NCBI GenBank assembly: GCA_040385645.1
Contig: JAZKGZ010000001.1
Span: 1 to 64,000, forward strand
DNA from: JANXSS01 sp040385645
Lineage (GTDB): Bacteria > Pseudomonadota > Gammaproteobacteria > Burkholderiales > Burkholderiaceae_D
DNA: 64,000 nucleotides
Reading direction: 5' to 3'
Of this stretch, positions 28,140 to 36,356 are shown one piece after another; positions within the stretch are counted from its first letter, which is position 1; every line of letters begins with the position of its first letter. The position numbers were made by a program, and so were the translations under genes. The notes under the pieces are model-generated. The model made no database searches. It was not told where the DNA came from and was given only the letters and a program-made list of their open reading frames with translations.

Positions 28140-28405
28140 GGTCGGTATGCGGACCATGGCAACGGGAACCGTGAGGCGATGCTTGATAGGGTGTCAGATT
28201 CGCCAGACAGTGTCTGGCGAATTGCATCTAGTGGCCAAAACAGGTAAAAGGACCGCATCTGCTGCAGATTCTGTCTGCTGAAGCCACGTCCAAAGCGTTT
28301 GGTGAGATCAAGAGCCAGTCGTTCGATAAGCCCTTCGCCGTAGATCGCTCGGCTTTTGCCTCCCTGTTCCGACTCAACAATGCGATGTCCGATTTCCCAG
28401 TAGGT
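28140..28405 (-). pseudogene. DUF1016 (YhcG-type) nuclease N-terminal remnant
   Basis: Read on the minus strand, the frame encodes YWEIGHRIVESEQGGKSRAI, then LTKRFGRGFSRQNLQQM, RSFYLFW and RFPLPWSAY. These are consecutive motifs of the DUF1016 N-terminal domain. The start and the whole PD-(D/E)XK part are missing. Its 5' side is fused to fibre-gene copy C at 28405. A shorter copy lies at 29379-29560. It contains a 25-base near-palindrome at 28198-28222 that belongs to the coding sequence. Confidence 0.8.
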
Positions 28406-28406
28406 C

Positions 28407-28490
28407 GCCGTGCTGGAAGCCGAAACTACTCGCATCAAGAAGTTCGAAGCCGACAGCATCGATTCAAAATCGGTACGCTCGGGAGTGGCG
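28407..28490 (+). repeat. copy C of a fibre gene 3' segment
   Basis: About 84 bases match 26164-26247 of the fibre gene (the coiled-coil coding part, LEAETxRIKKxEADSI) with a handful of changes. No start or functional frame accompanies it. Confidence 0.85.
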
Positions 28491-28636
28491 TGTTTCCTCA
28501 AGGTATGCTCGAAAAAGAGCCTGAACGGTTCTTCCTCTGAAAGCTATTTCAATTCATCTTATTCACAGGTTCGCATAGCACAAGCCACCACACCATAGTC
28601 GTCAAAAAATGTTCTGACATTTGCCAACAAACGTTA

Positions 28637-28684
28637 TAACATTGTATTTACGCAACCAGAATAACGTAGTTACATTGTAATTAC
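28637..28684 (+). promoter_or_regulatory. direct repeats upstream of mazEF (candidate operator)
   Basis: TAACATTGTATTTAC (28637) and TTACATTGTAATTAC (28670) are 33 bases apart, the second ending just before AGGAG of mazE. Equal phasing of about three helical turns fits dimeric AbrB-type antitoxin binding. The element is inferred from pattern only. Confidence 0.5.
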
Positions 28685-28694
28685 AGGAGATGAA

Positions 28695-28946
28695 ATGAAA
28701 ACATCAATCCGCAAAATGGGCAACTCGCAAGGTGTGTTGATACCCAAGCCATTCCTTGCTCAAGCTGGCCTAGACCTGGGTGAAGTCGATATCGAGGTCG
28801 AGAATAATTGCATTGTCATTCGCAGACCCGAGAAGAAGGTTCGTGAGGGTTGGGCTGAGGCCAGTAAAGCGATCGCTGCAGCGAATGACGATGTCTTGGT
28901 ATGGCCGGAATTCGGGAATGTAGATGACAAGGGGTTGGTGTGGTAA
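28695..28946 (+). CDS. mazE: MazE-like AbrB-fold antitoxin
   Basis: An 83-residue protein with the SpoVT/AbrB swapped-hairpin N-terminus MKTSIRKMGNSQGVLIPKPF and NCIVIRRPEKK. An acidic, Trp-rich C-terminal tail (AAANDDVLVWPEFGNVDD) would wrap the MazF toxin. AGGAG precedes the ATG by seven bases. It overlaps the toxin gene by seven bases. The module appears complete, in contrast to the debris on both sides. Confidence 0.92.
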   Translation: MKTSIRKMGNSQGVLIPKPFLAQAGLDLGEVDIEVENNCIVIRRPEKKVREGWAEASKAIAAANDDVLVWPEFGNVDDKGLVW

Positions 28947-29260
28947 AGCGTGGAGAAATTTGGTTGGCAGCGCTTGACCCGACTGTCGGCAGCGAAATCA
29001 AGAAGACTCGGCCATGCGTTATCGTGTCGCCTGATGAGATTCACGATCACGTGCGTACCGTCATCGTAGCGCCAATGACCACAGGTAGTAAGCCAGCGCC
29101 TTTTCGGGTGACGGTATCGTTTCAGAAAAAGAAGGGGTTGATCGTATTGGACCAGATGCGATCGATTGATAAGAGCCGTCTCGTTAGCAAAGTCGGCGCT
29201 GTCACCGATAAAACGCTTGCAGAAACATTGAGTACGTTACAAGAAGTATTTGCTGAATAA
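28940..29260 (+). CDS. mazF: MazF/PemK-family endoribonuclease toxin
   Basis: The start is the GTG at 28940 inside the end of mazE. This 106-residue toxin shows the family opening VKRGEIWLAALDPTVGSE and RPCVIVSPDEI, with the catalytic Arg, and the middle motif VIVAPMTT. It continues with FQKKKGLIVLDQMRSIDK, where Asp-Gln and Arg are conserved, and ends ETLSTLQEVF. MazF enzymes cut single-stranded RNA at short sequences. The length is normal and no defect is visible. Confidence 0.93.
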   Translation: MVKRGEIWLAALDPTVGSEIKKTRPCVIVSPDEIHDHVRTVIVAPMTTGSKPAPFRVTVSFQKKKGLIVLDQMRSIDKSRLVSKVGAVTDKTLAETLSTLQEVFAE

Positions 29261-29283
29261 AAGGAAAAATTCAAATTATATTG

Positions 29284-29377
29284 TCGGGATTATCCATAAA
29301 TCGAATTGACCATGACACTGAGAAAGCCGTCAGACGCTTTCTCGGTTTGATTGCCAGCCGCTACGAAATGGCGGGTG
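29284..29377 (+). repeat. copy of the nucleotidyltransferase 5' region
   Basis: About 94 bases match 26564-26662 (GTCGGGATTATCC onward to GAAATGGCGGG). The match stops where DUF1016-derived sequence begins at 29379. It encodes EKAVRRFLGLIASRYEMAG in frame but lacks the catalytic part. Confidence 0.85.
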
Positions 29378-29378
29378 C

Positions 29379-29560
29379 TAAACGGGAACCGTGAGGCGAT
29401 GTTTGGTAGGGTGTCAGATTCGCCAGACAGTGTCTGGCGAATTGCATCCAGCAGCCAGAACAGGTAAAAGGACCGCATCTGCTGCAAATTCTGTCTTCTG
29501 AAGCCACGTCCAGAGCGCTTGGTGAGATCGAGAGCCAGTCGTTCGATAAGCTCTTCGCGG
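29379..29560 (-). pseudogene. second DUF1016 remnant
   Basis: This is a shorter copy of the 28140-28405 remnant with several substitutions; minus-strand reading gives LQQMRSFYLFWLLDAIRQTL. It is fused to the nucleotidyltransferase scrap on one side and to fibre copy D on the other, like its sister remnant, and cannot encode a functional nuclease. Confidence 0.75.
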
Positions 29561-29561
29561 T

Positions 29562-29703
29562 ACTGGAAGTGTTCGTCAGCATGAGCACGTTCCAGCCGAT
29601 GTTCACGCCGATCAGCGGCACCGGTGTGGATGTGACGGCGATGGGTGCGCAGGTGGGGTTGGTGGCTGCGAGTAAGAAGATTAGGCTACTTGGATTCATA
29701 TGA
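29562..29703 (+). repeat. copy D of the fibre gene 3' end, internally deleted
   Basis: The first 45 bases match the fibre end around 26267-26313 and the rest match 26411-26510. The missing piece is bounded by TCACGCC in the parent on both sides, so a short-repeat deletion explains the join. A further lost base near 29690 breaks the frame (AAGATTAGGCTACTTGG). Confidence 0.85.
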
Positions 29704-29752
29704 GCGAGATGCTTACTTAAAAAGCTTTAGTTGCAAGCCCTCATCTTTTGGA

Positions 29753-29776
29753 TGTACTATATTTGATATATGTACA
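29753..29776 (+). promoter_or_regulatory. imperfect palindrome upstream of vapB (candidate operator)
   Basis: TGTACTATA, TTTGA, TATATGTACA forms an imperfect inverted repeat 19 bases before the vapB start. VapB-type antitoxins usually bind such sites to autoregulate. Confidence 0.5.
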
Positions 29777-29794
29777 CACAAAAGAGGCGTCATT

Positions 29795-30025
29795 ATGTTG
29801 ACAAAAGTTTTTAAAAACGGCAATTCGCAAGCGGTCAGAATACCTGCTGAAATTGCTTACGAAAGCATGGACATCGCACTTGAAATCGTACGCGTAGGAA
29901 ATAAAATTACGATTCAGCCGGTAGCGCAATCTCTTGGCGACGTTTTACGGCAAATGAAACCGTTGCCGGATTTTATGTCTGAGGGGCGTGGTGAACAGGC
30001 ACAAAAAGACCGTGAGTCGTTTTGA
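29795..30025 (+). CDS. vapB: VapB-like AbrB-fold antitoxin
   Basis: The ATG at 29795 follows AGAGG; the longer open frame from 29645 lies in fibre-gene debris and is rejected. The 76-residue protein starts MLTKVFKNGNSQAVRIPAEI, a VapB/MazE swapped-hairpin DNA-binding domain. Its tail contains LRQMKPLPDFMSEGRGEQ for toxin binding. It is coupled to vapC by TGATG. The module is complete. Confidence 0.9.
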   Translation: MLTKVFKNGNSQAVRIPAEIAYESMDIALEIVRVGNKITIQPVAQSLGDVLRQMKPLPDFMSEGRGEQAQKDRESF

Positions 30026-30426
30026 TGCCCAGATACATGCTGGACACCAATATCTGTATATATATCATGAAGCGGGCTCCGGAAGAGGTTGCCCGCCGCA
30101 TGGATAGCTGCACATTCGGCGATGTAGTAATGTCGTCTGTTACTTGTGCTGAGTTGGAATATGGTGTTTTGTGTGCGAACGACACCGCCGCTGCGAAGGA
30201 GCAGCTCGACACGTTTCTGAGGGCAGTACCAGTAGTTTCTTTTGATGCGAGCGCTGCAACAGCTTATGGCCCTATCCGGCTTGCGTCTAGAAACCGCAAA
30301 ATGGACCTGATGGACAAGTTGATTGCTGCACATGCAGTCTCACTAGGATTGACCGTTGTAACCAACAATACTGAAGATTTTCGACACTACTCAGGTGTAA
30401 AGCTGGAAAACTGGGTCGGCGCGTAA
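30025..30426 (+). CDS. vapC: VapC-family PIN-domain ribonuclease toxin
   Basis: This protein has 133 residues from the ATG at 30025 and a complete PIN domain. Acidic residues of the active site are visible in MLDTNICIYIM (Asp), SSVTCAELEYGV (Glu), KMDLMDKLIAAHA (Asp) and LTVVTNNTEDFRHY (final acidic cluster). VapC toxins cut tRNA or rRNA. The overlap with vapB (TGATG) indicates translational coupling. The best relatives should be FitB/VapC of proteobacteria. Confidence 0.92.
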   Translation: MPRYMLDTNICIYIMKRAPEEVARRMDSCTFGDVVMSSVTCAELEYGVLCANDTAAAKEQLDTFLRAVPVVSFDASAATAYGPIRLASRNRKMDLMDKLIAAHAVSLGLTVVTNNTEDFRHYSGVKLENWVGA

Positions 30427-30445
30427 AGTTTGTTAGACTAAGGCA

Positions 30446-30488
30446 TGTGCTGTTGGAAACCGGCATTTAGATTCCCCCTATACCGGTA
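30446..30488 (+). repeat. 43-base scrap of the nucleotidyltransferase gene
   Basis: GTGCTGTTGGAAACCGGCAT and the following 23 bases match 26788-26830 with few changes, including a new in-frame TAG. It marks the right edge of the mosaic region, 15 bases before the kinase gene end. Confidence 0.75.
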
Positions 30489-30502
30489 GACAAATTCTGC
30501 CC

Positions 30503-33367
30503 TCACATTGCAGCGCGTTCCATAGCTAGTATCGCCTCTATCTTTTTAATTTGGATCGGTTTGGTTAAATGATGATTGAAACCGGCATCCGTAGTTGCTT
30601 TGAGGTCTTCCGCTGATCCCCAACCCGTAAGCGCAATGAGCACTGTTTTTTGCATTTCCGGAATTTTTCGCAATGCTCTGGCAACCTCGTAGCCATTCAA
30701 ACCAGGCATGCCGATATCAATAATCGCGACATCAGGTTTATTGGCGAGTGCACTGCTTACTGCATGTTGTCCATCATTGGCAAGCCGAACCTTGTGGCCG
30801 GCAATCTGCAGCAATCTGGCCAACATATCGGCAGCATCCTCGTTGTCGTCTGCCACAAGTATTTCCAGAGTATTGGGTTCGTCGCCCAAGACGGATTGTG
30901 TTTGCCCGTTCTCAGGCAGTTGTAGATCATCTGTATTTGCAAGCGGCAAGCGCACAATGAATGTGCTACCTTGACCAATGCCTTGGCTGGTCGCGATGAC
31001 AGTTCCCTCGTGCATTTCAATCAATCGATGCACCAGCGACAGCCCGATTCCTAAGCCCCCCTGCGCCCGCTCAATATTTGAATTGATTTGTGCAAACATT
31101 TCAAAGACTTGGGTGAGAGACTCCTCTGCAATACCAACGCCGTTGTCACTTACTCGAATCACTGCTTCGTCGTTCTCGGTTACTGCGACCAAGCTCAATT
31201 TTCCATTGCTGGGTGTGTATTTGGCAGCATTCGTCAACAGGTTGCTAAAGACCTGCGTGAGTCGAACGCTATCTGCATTGAGTAGTAGCTCCTCCGTCGG
31301 CAAATCAATGACCAACTGATGAAGTTTGCTTTCAATAACAGGTATGCTCGTTTCAACGGCACCTGTGACGATTTGTCGTAAGGTAACGAGTTCTCGCTTG
31401 AGTTTGATCTTGCCACTATTTATTCGGGCAACGTCGAGAAGGTCATCGATCAAGTGCACCATGTTGCCAATTTGCCGCTCCATCATAATCCGCACGCGTT
31501 TGACGGTTTCAGGCTTGTCGTCGCCAACACGCATTAGCTCAAGACCTGTTCGGATCGGGGCCAAAGGATTTCTTAATTCATGCGCTAGTGTCGCGAGAAA
31601 CTCGGTCTTACGGTGATTCGCCTCGGAAAGATTGGCTGCAATTTTTCGTAGGCTTTCCTCGGCATAGACGCGCTCAAGCGCATCCCAAGTTCTAGTCGCC
31701 ACATCTTGGACAAGCGCAATTTCCGCGGCTGTCCATTCGCGAATGTCACGATGGTTCAAATATAAAATGGCTTTTAGTCGATTTCCCCGTACCAGCGGCA
31801 CCGCCATCGCTGACCGTGTTTCAATTGCCGCCCAATCCGCATCCTGGGTACGCGGATCCATGGTTAAATCGGCATACGTAGTCGTTTCGCCTGCTCTCAA
31901 AGCAGCAATGTTTGCGCGGCCAAAATTATCGATCGGAAATTTGCCGATCAAGTGGTCGACGCCGTCCACGTAATCAATTTCGTACGTGATCGTTTGGTCG
32001 TCCGATTCCACTTTGCCAAACCCGACGCGGCTCACGCCCAAATGCTGGCCAAGCATTTCAACAGTCACTTTGACAATTTCGATGGGCGAGGACAGTAAAT
32101 GAAGACGGTCTGAAAGCGCAATGAAAAGCGCCTTTGTCTTTTCAGCAATCAGCCGCTCTGAGATATCGCTAAATGTACAAATCGCACCCAGTAGTTCCCC
32201 GTTTCGTATGATCGGCTCTGCTTTGTATTCAACCGACAACGCAACACCATCTAAACGAAAGAAAACCTCGTTCGTCACTACCGCAGAAATTCCATGTGCC
32301 GCCGCATGGTAGATGGGGCATTCATGACTCGGGTATCGTGACCCATCCTGATGCGAATGGTGAATCACGTCATGAAGTTTTCGGCCAAGTACTGCGTCCC
32401 GGCTCTCGAAGCCCAGTATCCGTAAGAATGCGTCGTTACATAACGTTGTTTTGCCTTCTGTATCGACAGCGTAAAAGGCTTCCGATGTTGAATCGAGCAT
32501 CAATCTGGTAAACGCTTCACTGTCACGCAGCGCCATTTCCGCACGCTTTCGGTCGCTGATATTGCGAAAGAAAATGCTAATTCCTTCAGGATGCGGGAAA
32601 GCGCGCACCTCCACCCAGGCATCGTGACCGTCCTCCCATGTGTGATGTACTTCCGTAGAAAGCGATATACGCTCTGCCATGACCTGTTTGTACAGCTTTA
32701 CCTGTTCGCTATGCTCGGTGCCTGGCCACGCTTCGCAGTGCAATTTGCCAACAATCGCATCCCGCGACCGACCATCAATTCGTAGACCTTCGGAATTTAT
32801 GTCAAGCACGCGGAATTCCCAGTCCAACAGCAAGAGCCCTTCTGACATTGCCTCGACAATTCCAGTGCTACGATCCCGCTCCGCCCGTAACAACGCTTCT
32901 GCTGCTAGCTGATCTGAAACATCAGAATTAACACCGAACCAGCGCACAACCGTGCCGCTTGCATCTTTCATCGGTTGGGCGCGGGTTAGAAAAGGTCGAA
33001 ATGTCCCGTCGGCACCCTTAAGCGGAAACATCATCTCGAACGGCTCGCCAGTAGTGATCGAATGGGTCCACTGTTGAATCACATTCGGCAGCTGCGTAGG
33101 GTCATGCACTGCTTGCCAACCCCAGCCTTCCATTTGATCACGAGTTGTTCCACAGTATTCATGCCAACGACGGTTGTACCAGACGATGTACCCGTCGCCG
33201 CGTGCTATCCAACACAGAGTCGGCAGGTTGTCGGCCAAATGCCGAACAGTTAGATCATCAAGTGCACCAGGCATGAGTTCTGGCAGGTGACCTGACGCCG
33301 TCGAAGCGGTTCGCCAATGCAATCGGCCAAAGTCGGTTGACGCCAACGAATGTTGTTCAAGGCTCAT
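30503..33367 (-). CDS. hybrid sensor histidine kinase, PAS-PAS-PAS-GAF-HisKA-HATPase-REC
   Basis: The protein is about 954 residues from the ATG at 33367 (MSLEQHSLAS); a start at 33412 would add 15. No membrane segment is visible, so sensing is cytoplasmic. In order: three PAS domains (about 40-155, 170-275, 280-400); a GAF domain (about 405-570); a HisKA domain with the phospho-His in FLATLAHELRNPLAPIR; an HATPase with AAKYTP, VSDNGVGI and GGLGIGLSLV; and a C-terminal receiver with phospho-Asp in VAIIDIGMPGLNGYEVA and the Lys of LTKPIQ. The REC domain on the same chain suggests intramolecular phosphotransfer and an unknown downstream partner. It lies about 160 bases downstream of the esterase gene on the same strand. 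Confidence 0.9.
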   Translation of the reverse strand: MSLEQHSLASTDFGRLHWRTASTASGHLPELMPGALDDLTVRHLADNLPTLCWIARGDGYIVWYNRRWHEYCGTTRDQMEGWGWQAVHDPTQLPNVIQQWTHSITTGEPFEMMFPLKGADGTFRPFLTRAQPMKDASGTVVRWFGVNSDVSDQLAAEALLRAERDRSTGIVEAMSEGLLLLDWEFRVLDINSEGLRIDGRSRDAIVGKLHCEAWPGTEHSEQVKLYKQVMAERISLSTEVHHTWEDGHDAWVEVRAFPHPEGISIFFRNISDRKRAEMALRDSEAFTRLMLDSTSEAFYAVDTEGKTTLCNDAFLRILGFESRDAVLGRKLHDVIHHSHQDGSRYPSHECPIYHAAAHGISAVVTNEVFFRLDGVALSVEYKAEPIIRNGELLGAICTFSDISERLIAEKTKALFIALSDRLHLLSSPIEIVKVTVEMLGQHLGVSRVGFGKVESDDQTITYEIDYVDGVDHLIGKFPIDNFGRANIAALRAGETTTYADLTMDPRTQDADWAAIETRSAMAVPLVRGNRLKAILYLNHRDIREWTAAEIALVQDVATRTWDALERVYAEESLRKIAANLSEANHRKTEFLATLAHELRNPLAPIRTGLELMRVGDDKPETVKRVRIMMERQIGNMVHLIDDLLDVARINSGKIKLKRELVTLRQIVTGAVETSIPVIESKLHQLVIDLPTEELLLNADSVRLTQVFSNLLTNAAKYTPSNGKLSLVAVTENDEAVIRVSDNGVGIAEESLTQVFEMFAQINSNIERAQGGLGIGLSLVHRLIEMHEGTVIATSQGIGQGSTFIVRLPLANTDDLQLPENGQTQSVLGDEPNTLEILVADDNEDAADMLARLLQIAGHKVRLANDGQHAVSSALANKPDVAIIDIGMPGLNGYEVARALRKIPEMQKTVLIALTGWGSAEDLKATTDAGFNHHLTKPIQIKKIEAILAMERAAM

Positions 33368-33526
33368 AAAGGGGCATTGGTTGTTGCTTAAAAAACGTTT
33401 GCTTTCGCGCACTAGCGTAAATCACGCGCCCCCGCTAGTGTATGCGATACACAAGAGAATGATTGCAAGCTGGTACGTATGTGCGGTTGCGGCGGTCAAG
33501 GTGATACGCCTATTTATCCAACAGCT

Positions 33527-35074
33527 CTATCGCTCTCTTTTGTTCATCCGCCCAGCAAAATTAAGCGCGGCGATGAAGGCATTGAGCCGGGGAGCCATAA
33601 ACCCAGAGCGGACAGTCTCCTGGTCGCCAATTTCAAGGACTTGACCGCGGCGGCGATCGTCTTGCGGCCACACGATTTCCCCGGAAGGCCGTTGAGTGCT
33701 CACGAATGTCGCCCAACGATCGCTGGTTCGGCGCTCGATCGTACGATCGAGCGGCGTGATCGGCCTGCCGAGGCAGTTGCACCCCTTGACCGTTCCTAAT
33801 ACAAAGGGCACCTCGCCTCCGTGACCCGCGCCACGTCTGGTGTTGGCATCCGCATGGGTAAAGTAGTAGCGCCAGGTGGGCGCTTTTGCACTGTGCAGAT
33901 AAGCAATTCGGCGCCCGAACGCGGTGAACAGCGCATCACGTGCCACTTCGCGACCGAGCTGGCCTTCGTCAGAAACGCCGGGGTATAAGGAACGAATCAA
34001 AACGCGCGCGCCCCCCATCTTTTGCACCAAGACCGCAGGATCGACACCAAATGCTTCAATTACACTGGCGTCGTCGCTATTGTTGCCGATGATGAGCGGT
34101 ACGGCATGTTCACGACCTTTCTGAAACGCTTCTAGCAAGGGAATCGGCACTGCCTCATCGCCGACGATGAAGCTCGGCGCAAGCGAGAGATTTTGCGCTA
34201 CGTCAGCCAGACGCTTAGCAGGAATGCTCCTCAAAGCGGTTGCGCTGGCCTGGGTGCCTGGATGCCCCAAAGAAGCGCCGATCGCGACGCCTGTTTTTCT
34301 GGCTTTGCTACGCGAGTGGCTCGGTATGCCGTAGGCACTCTCGGCGATTGCAGCGCTGAACAATCCGGAAGTCATGGGTGAAGCCATGAGCGCGAGAACA
34401 CTTTGGGCGCCGGCGGACTGACCCGCGATCGTTACCTTGGCAGGATCGCCGCCAAACGCCGCGATGTTTGTCTGGACCCATCGCAAAGCGGCAACTTGAT
34501 CGAGGAGTCCAAAATTAACCGGGCCGTTCGTCGTTTCTTTGTCGAGTGCCGGATGAGCAAAAAAGCCGAGCGCGCCCAGACGGTAGTTGATCGTCACCAC
34601 GATGACATCGCGGCGCGCCAGCGCACTGCCGTCGTAGATGGGGAGTGCGCCGCCGCCGAAGATAAGCGCGCCGCCGTGAATCCACACCATCACAGGCAAA
34701 CCAGCTCCCGCGCCGGCACCCGGACGATAGACATTCAGATAGAGACAGTCTTCGTCCAATTTGCCAGGATCGCCACCGTTCTCCAGAGACATGCCACGCT
34801 TTTGCATGCAGGAAGGGCCGGCAGTATTAGCCGGCCGGACCCCCGTCCATTTCTCGGCGGGTTGCGGTTCGCGCCAGCGCAGCGCATCGACCGGTGGTGC
34901 TGCGAAAGGGATGCCGCGGAAAATGGCGATGCCATCGACCAGCCGCCCCTGAACTGTTCCCTGAGCCGTTTCGGCAGTTGGTGCTTGCGCCCAACAGGCC
35001 ATTGGCAGGAAAGCCAAGAGGGCTAATAACCGCTTTGTGTTCAGCTTTGTACTCACCCACAGGCAACCAATCAT
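33527..35074 (-). CDS. type B carboxylesterase, exported
   Basis: This 515-residue serine hydrolase has an N-terminal signal peptide (LLALLAFLPMACWAQA). Family landmarks are GIPFAAPP, DEDCLYLNVYRP, the oxyanion loop WIHGGALIFGG, the nucleophile in IAGQSAGAQSVL, and the catalytic His in RRGAGHGGEVPFV. The acidic triad member is probably in the DDASVIEAFG region. Type B esterases hydrolyse carboxylic esters; the substrate is unknown. The C-terminal 80 residues diverge from the usual helical end, and a 22-base perfect palindrome (33732-33753) lies in that part. The ATG overlaps the stop of the LprI-like gene (ATGA), so the two are co-translated. Confidence 0.88.
   Translation of the reverse strand: MIGCLWVSTKLNTKRLLALLAFLPMACWAQAPTAETAQGTVQGRLVDGIAIFRGIPFAAPPVDALRWREPQPAEKWTGVRPANTAGPSCMQKRGMSLENGGDPGKLDEDCLYLNVYRPGAGAGAGLPVMVWIHGGALIFGGGALPIYDGSALARRDVIVVTINYRLGALGFFAHPALDKETTNGPVNFGLLDQVAALRWVQTNIAAFGGDPAKVTIAGQSAGAQSVLALMASPMTSGLFSAAIAESAYGIPSHSRSKARKTGVAIGASLGHPGTQASATALRSIPAKRLADVAQNLSLAPSFIVGDEAVPIPLLEAFQKGREHAVPLIIGNNSDDASVIEAFGVDPAVLVQKMGGARVLIRSLYPGVSDEGQLGREVARDALFTAFGRRIAYLHSAKAPTWRYYFTHADANTRRGAGHGGEVPFVLGTVKGCNCLGRPITPLDRTIERRTSDRWATFVSTQRPSGEIVWPQDDRRRGQVLEIGDQETVRSGFMAPRLNAFIAALNFAGRMNKRER
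33732..33753. repeat. 22-bp perfect palindrome inside the esterase gene
   Basis: CGCTCGATC-GTAC-GATCGAGCG is fully self-complementary and lies in the coding sequence, encoding LDRTIERR on the minus strand. No second copy was noticed in the window. Confidence 0.8.
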
Positions 35075-35556
35075 GGTGTCTTTCGTAGTGTTGGCACGGG
35101 ACAGCCGATCGTTCCCTCAGAGCACTCGGCGAGACGCGATAACTCAGCAATCCTTTGCTTCGTCAACCTGTCGGCGCATTGCCACTGGACCATCTGTCTG
35201 GCACTTCCCTGCCCAACCGCGCCGGCCTCGAACTGGCAAGTCTTTGTTCGAAATGTCAGCCACGCCTTTTGCACCTGTCGCCAAGTCTGACGCCGCGCGG
35301 GCGTTAGCGCAGTTTCAATGCTGCGCAACTGCTGACTCATCGCTGCCGATGTTTCCAGAAACGATTGGAATGCACACTCGTTAAGTGCCGCCTGGGTACC
35401 GGCATCAGCGCATCGATCCGCGGGCAGCATGGTGCGTTCCTGATTACGTTCCCGATAAACCGCGTCCCTCTCGGGCGTAGCCGCCGTTGCCGGCACTGCC
35501 GATAATAGACATACAAGAATTGCCCAATAGTGCCAGCCACGGTGAATGATCATCAT
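35071..35556 (-). CDS. LprI/DUF1311-like exported protein
   Basis: The start is the ATG at 35556, with GGAG seven bases upstream on the minus strand; the longer frame from 35610 is less likely. The roughly 161-residue protein has a signal peptide (YWAILVCLLSAVPATAA). A domain with spaced Cys follows: CADAGTQAALNECAFQSF, QKAWLTFRTKTC and MVQWQCADRLTKQRI. This is the DUF1311/LprI pattern associated with lysozyme inhibition in some family members. The real role here is unknown. It is the first gene of a two-gene unit with the esterase. Confidence 0.75.
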   Translation of the reverse strand: MMIIHRGWHYWAILVCLLSAVPATAATPERDAVYRERNQERTMLPADRCADAGTQAALNECAFQSFLETSAAMSQQLRSIETALTPARRQTWRQVQKAWLTFRTKTCQFEAGAVGQGSARQMVQWQCADRLTKQRIAELSRLAECSEGTIGCPVPTLRKTP

Positions 35557-35627
35557 TTCTACTCCGGCTTTATTGATAGGCGAGGTGAGGGTGATGCATA
35601 TTGCAATCAATTTAAGATTATACGAAG

Positions 35628-35825
35628 CAGTTTTTTTTCGATGGCAACAAACGCACCTCGTGCTTTATGATGAACGGCATACTAATGTCGGCCGGTATTG
35701 ATGCAATCAGCGTTCCCGCTGCTCGGGCACAAGAATTCAATGAAAAGATGGTGCGGTTTTATTTAGCGAAAGATGCTACCGAGATGATCGCGTTTTTGCT
35801 TAGTTGTCACCCGGATGGCAAGTAA
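35628..35825 (+). pseudogene. C-terminal Fic-domain remnant
   Basis: In frame with the TAA at 35823, this encodes QFFFDGNKRTSCFMMNGILM and continues to the end of a Fic protein. It closely matches 38133-38330, the intact fic gene's 3' end. The upstream two thirds are absent and no start exists. It is a headless duplicate separated from the intact copy by an antitoxin gene and an ATPase gene. Confidence 0.85.
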
Positions 35826-35861
35826 GCTGGAGAAACCACAAACTTTTACCATGGTCATCAT

Positions 35862-36098
35862 ATGGCAACTAAACAGGTATCAAAATCCGTGTTCAAAGCG
35901 AAAGCGCTGGAAATCTTTAGGGAAATTGAAGCTTCTGGAGAGCCAGTTATCGTAACTGATCATGGCCGGCCTGTGTTGCAGATGCGTAGATTTCAAAGCG
36001 TCGAATGCCAACCACTCGAGGTACTGCGAGGCTCTGTGTTGTGCTACGTCGGCCCAAGCGAGCCAGTTGCTGCAGACGATTGGGATGCAGCGCGCTGA
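35862..36098 (+). CDS. Phd/YefM-family antitoxin, orphan
   Basis: This 78-residue protein starts MATKQVSKSVFKAKALEIFR. It includes EPVIVTDHGRPVLQM, the Phd/YefM DNA-binding fold signature, and an acidic/Trp C-terminus (VAADDWDAAR). Such antitoxins normally precede a Doc, YoeB or PIN toxin. No toxin frame follows: the next 250 bases are non-coding and AT-rich. The module has probably lost its toxin. The nearby Fic remnant is a Doc-superfamily relative, but it is upstream and headless. Confidence 0.8.
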   Translation: MATKQVSKSVFKAKALEIFREIEASGEPVIVTDHGRPVLQMRRFQSVECQPLEVLRGSVLCYVGPSEPVAADDWDAAR

Positions 36099-36356
36099 TT
36101 TTGTTGAATGCCTGCACGTGAAAACCATCTGGTAAGCACGTCATCTTCTGTGAAGTTGCGGTACTGCAGCCATGATGTCGATGGCGTCTCAAATAATCAA
36201 AAATTTGTTATTTTCAACATACTCTAAATAAATATTCAGCCCGCGATGCGGTATTGAATTATAAAATCCTGTAATTCACTATAAATTTACTAAAAGTAAC
36301 TTTATAAAATTCTGTAAAAGTGTATTATTGGGCGTCCTACCACTACGAAACGTCTC
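36099..36356. other. AT-rich non-coding spacer
   Basis: About 260 bases with strong A/T bias relative to the neighbours, especially 36190-36330. Small inverted repeats occur, such as GAATTA/TAATTC and TTACT/AGTAA. It probably contains the promoter of the ATPase-fic pair; no clear core elements could be assigned. Confidence 0.5.

Noticed and set aside
28198..28222. 12-bp-arm palindrome as terminator or integron attC site
   Set aside because: It is part of the DUF1016 coding sequence, recurs at 29418-29442 with the same remnant, and has no T-run or attC core.
29645..29794. Upstream extension of the vapB frame
   Set aside because: The extension lies in fibre copy D debris; the ATG at 29795 has its own ribosome-binding site and gives a normal-length antitoxin.
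24542..30490. Shufflon (recombinase-driven tail switching)
   Set aside because: Tail copies B to D are direct, decayed and lack start-proximal inverted recombination sites; no tyrosine recombinase gene is in the window.
34403..35026. 207-residue plus-strand ORF
   Set aside because: Antisense shadow of the carboxylesterase, which has signal peptide and catalytic motifs on the minus strand.
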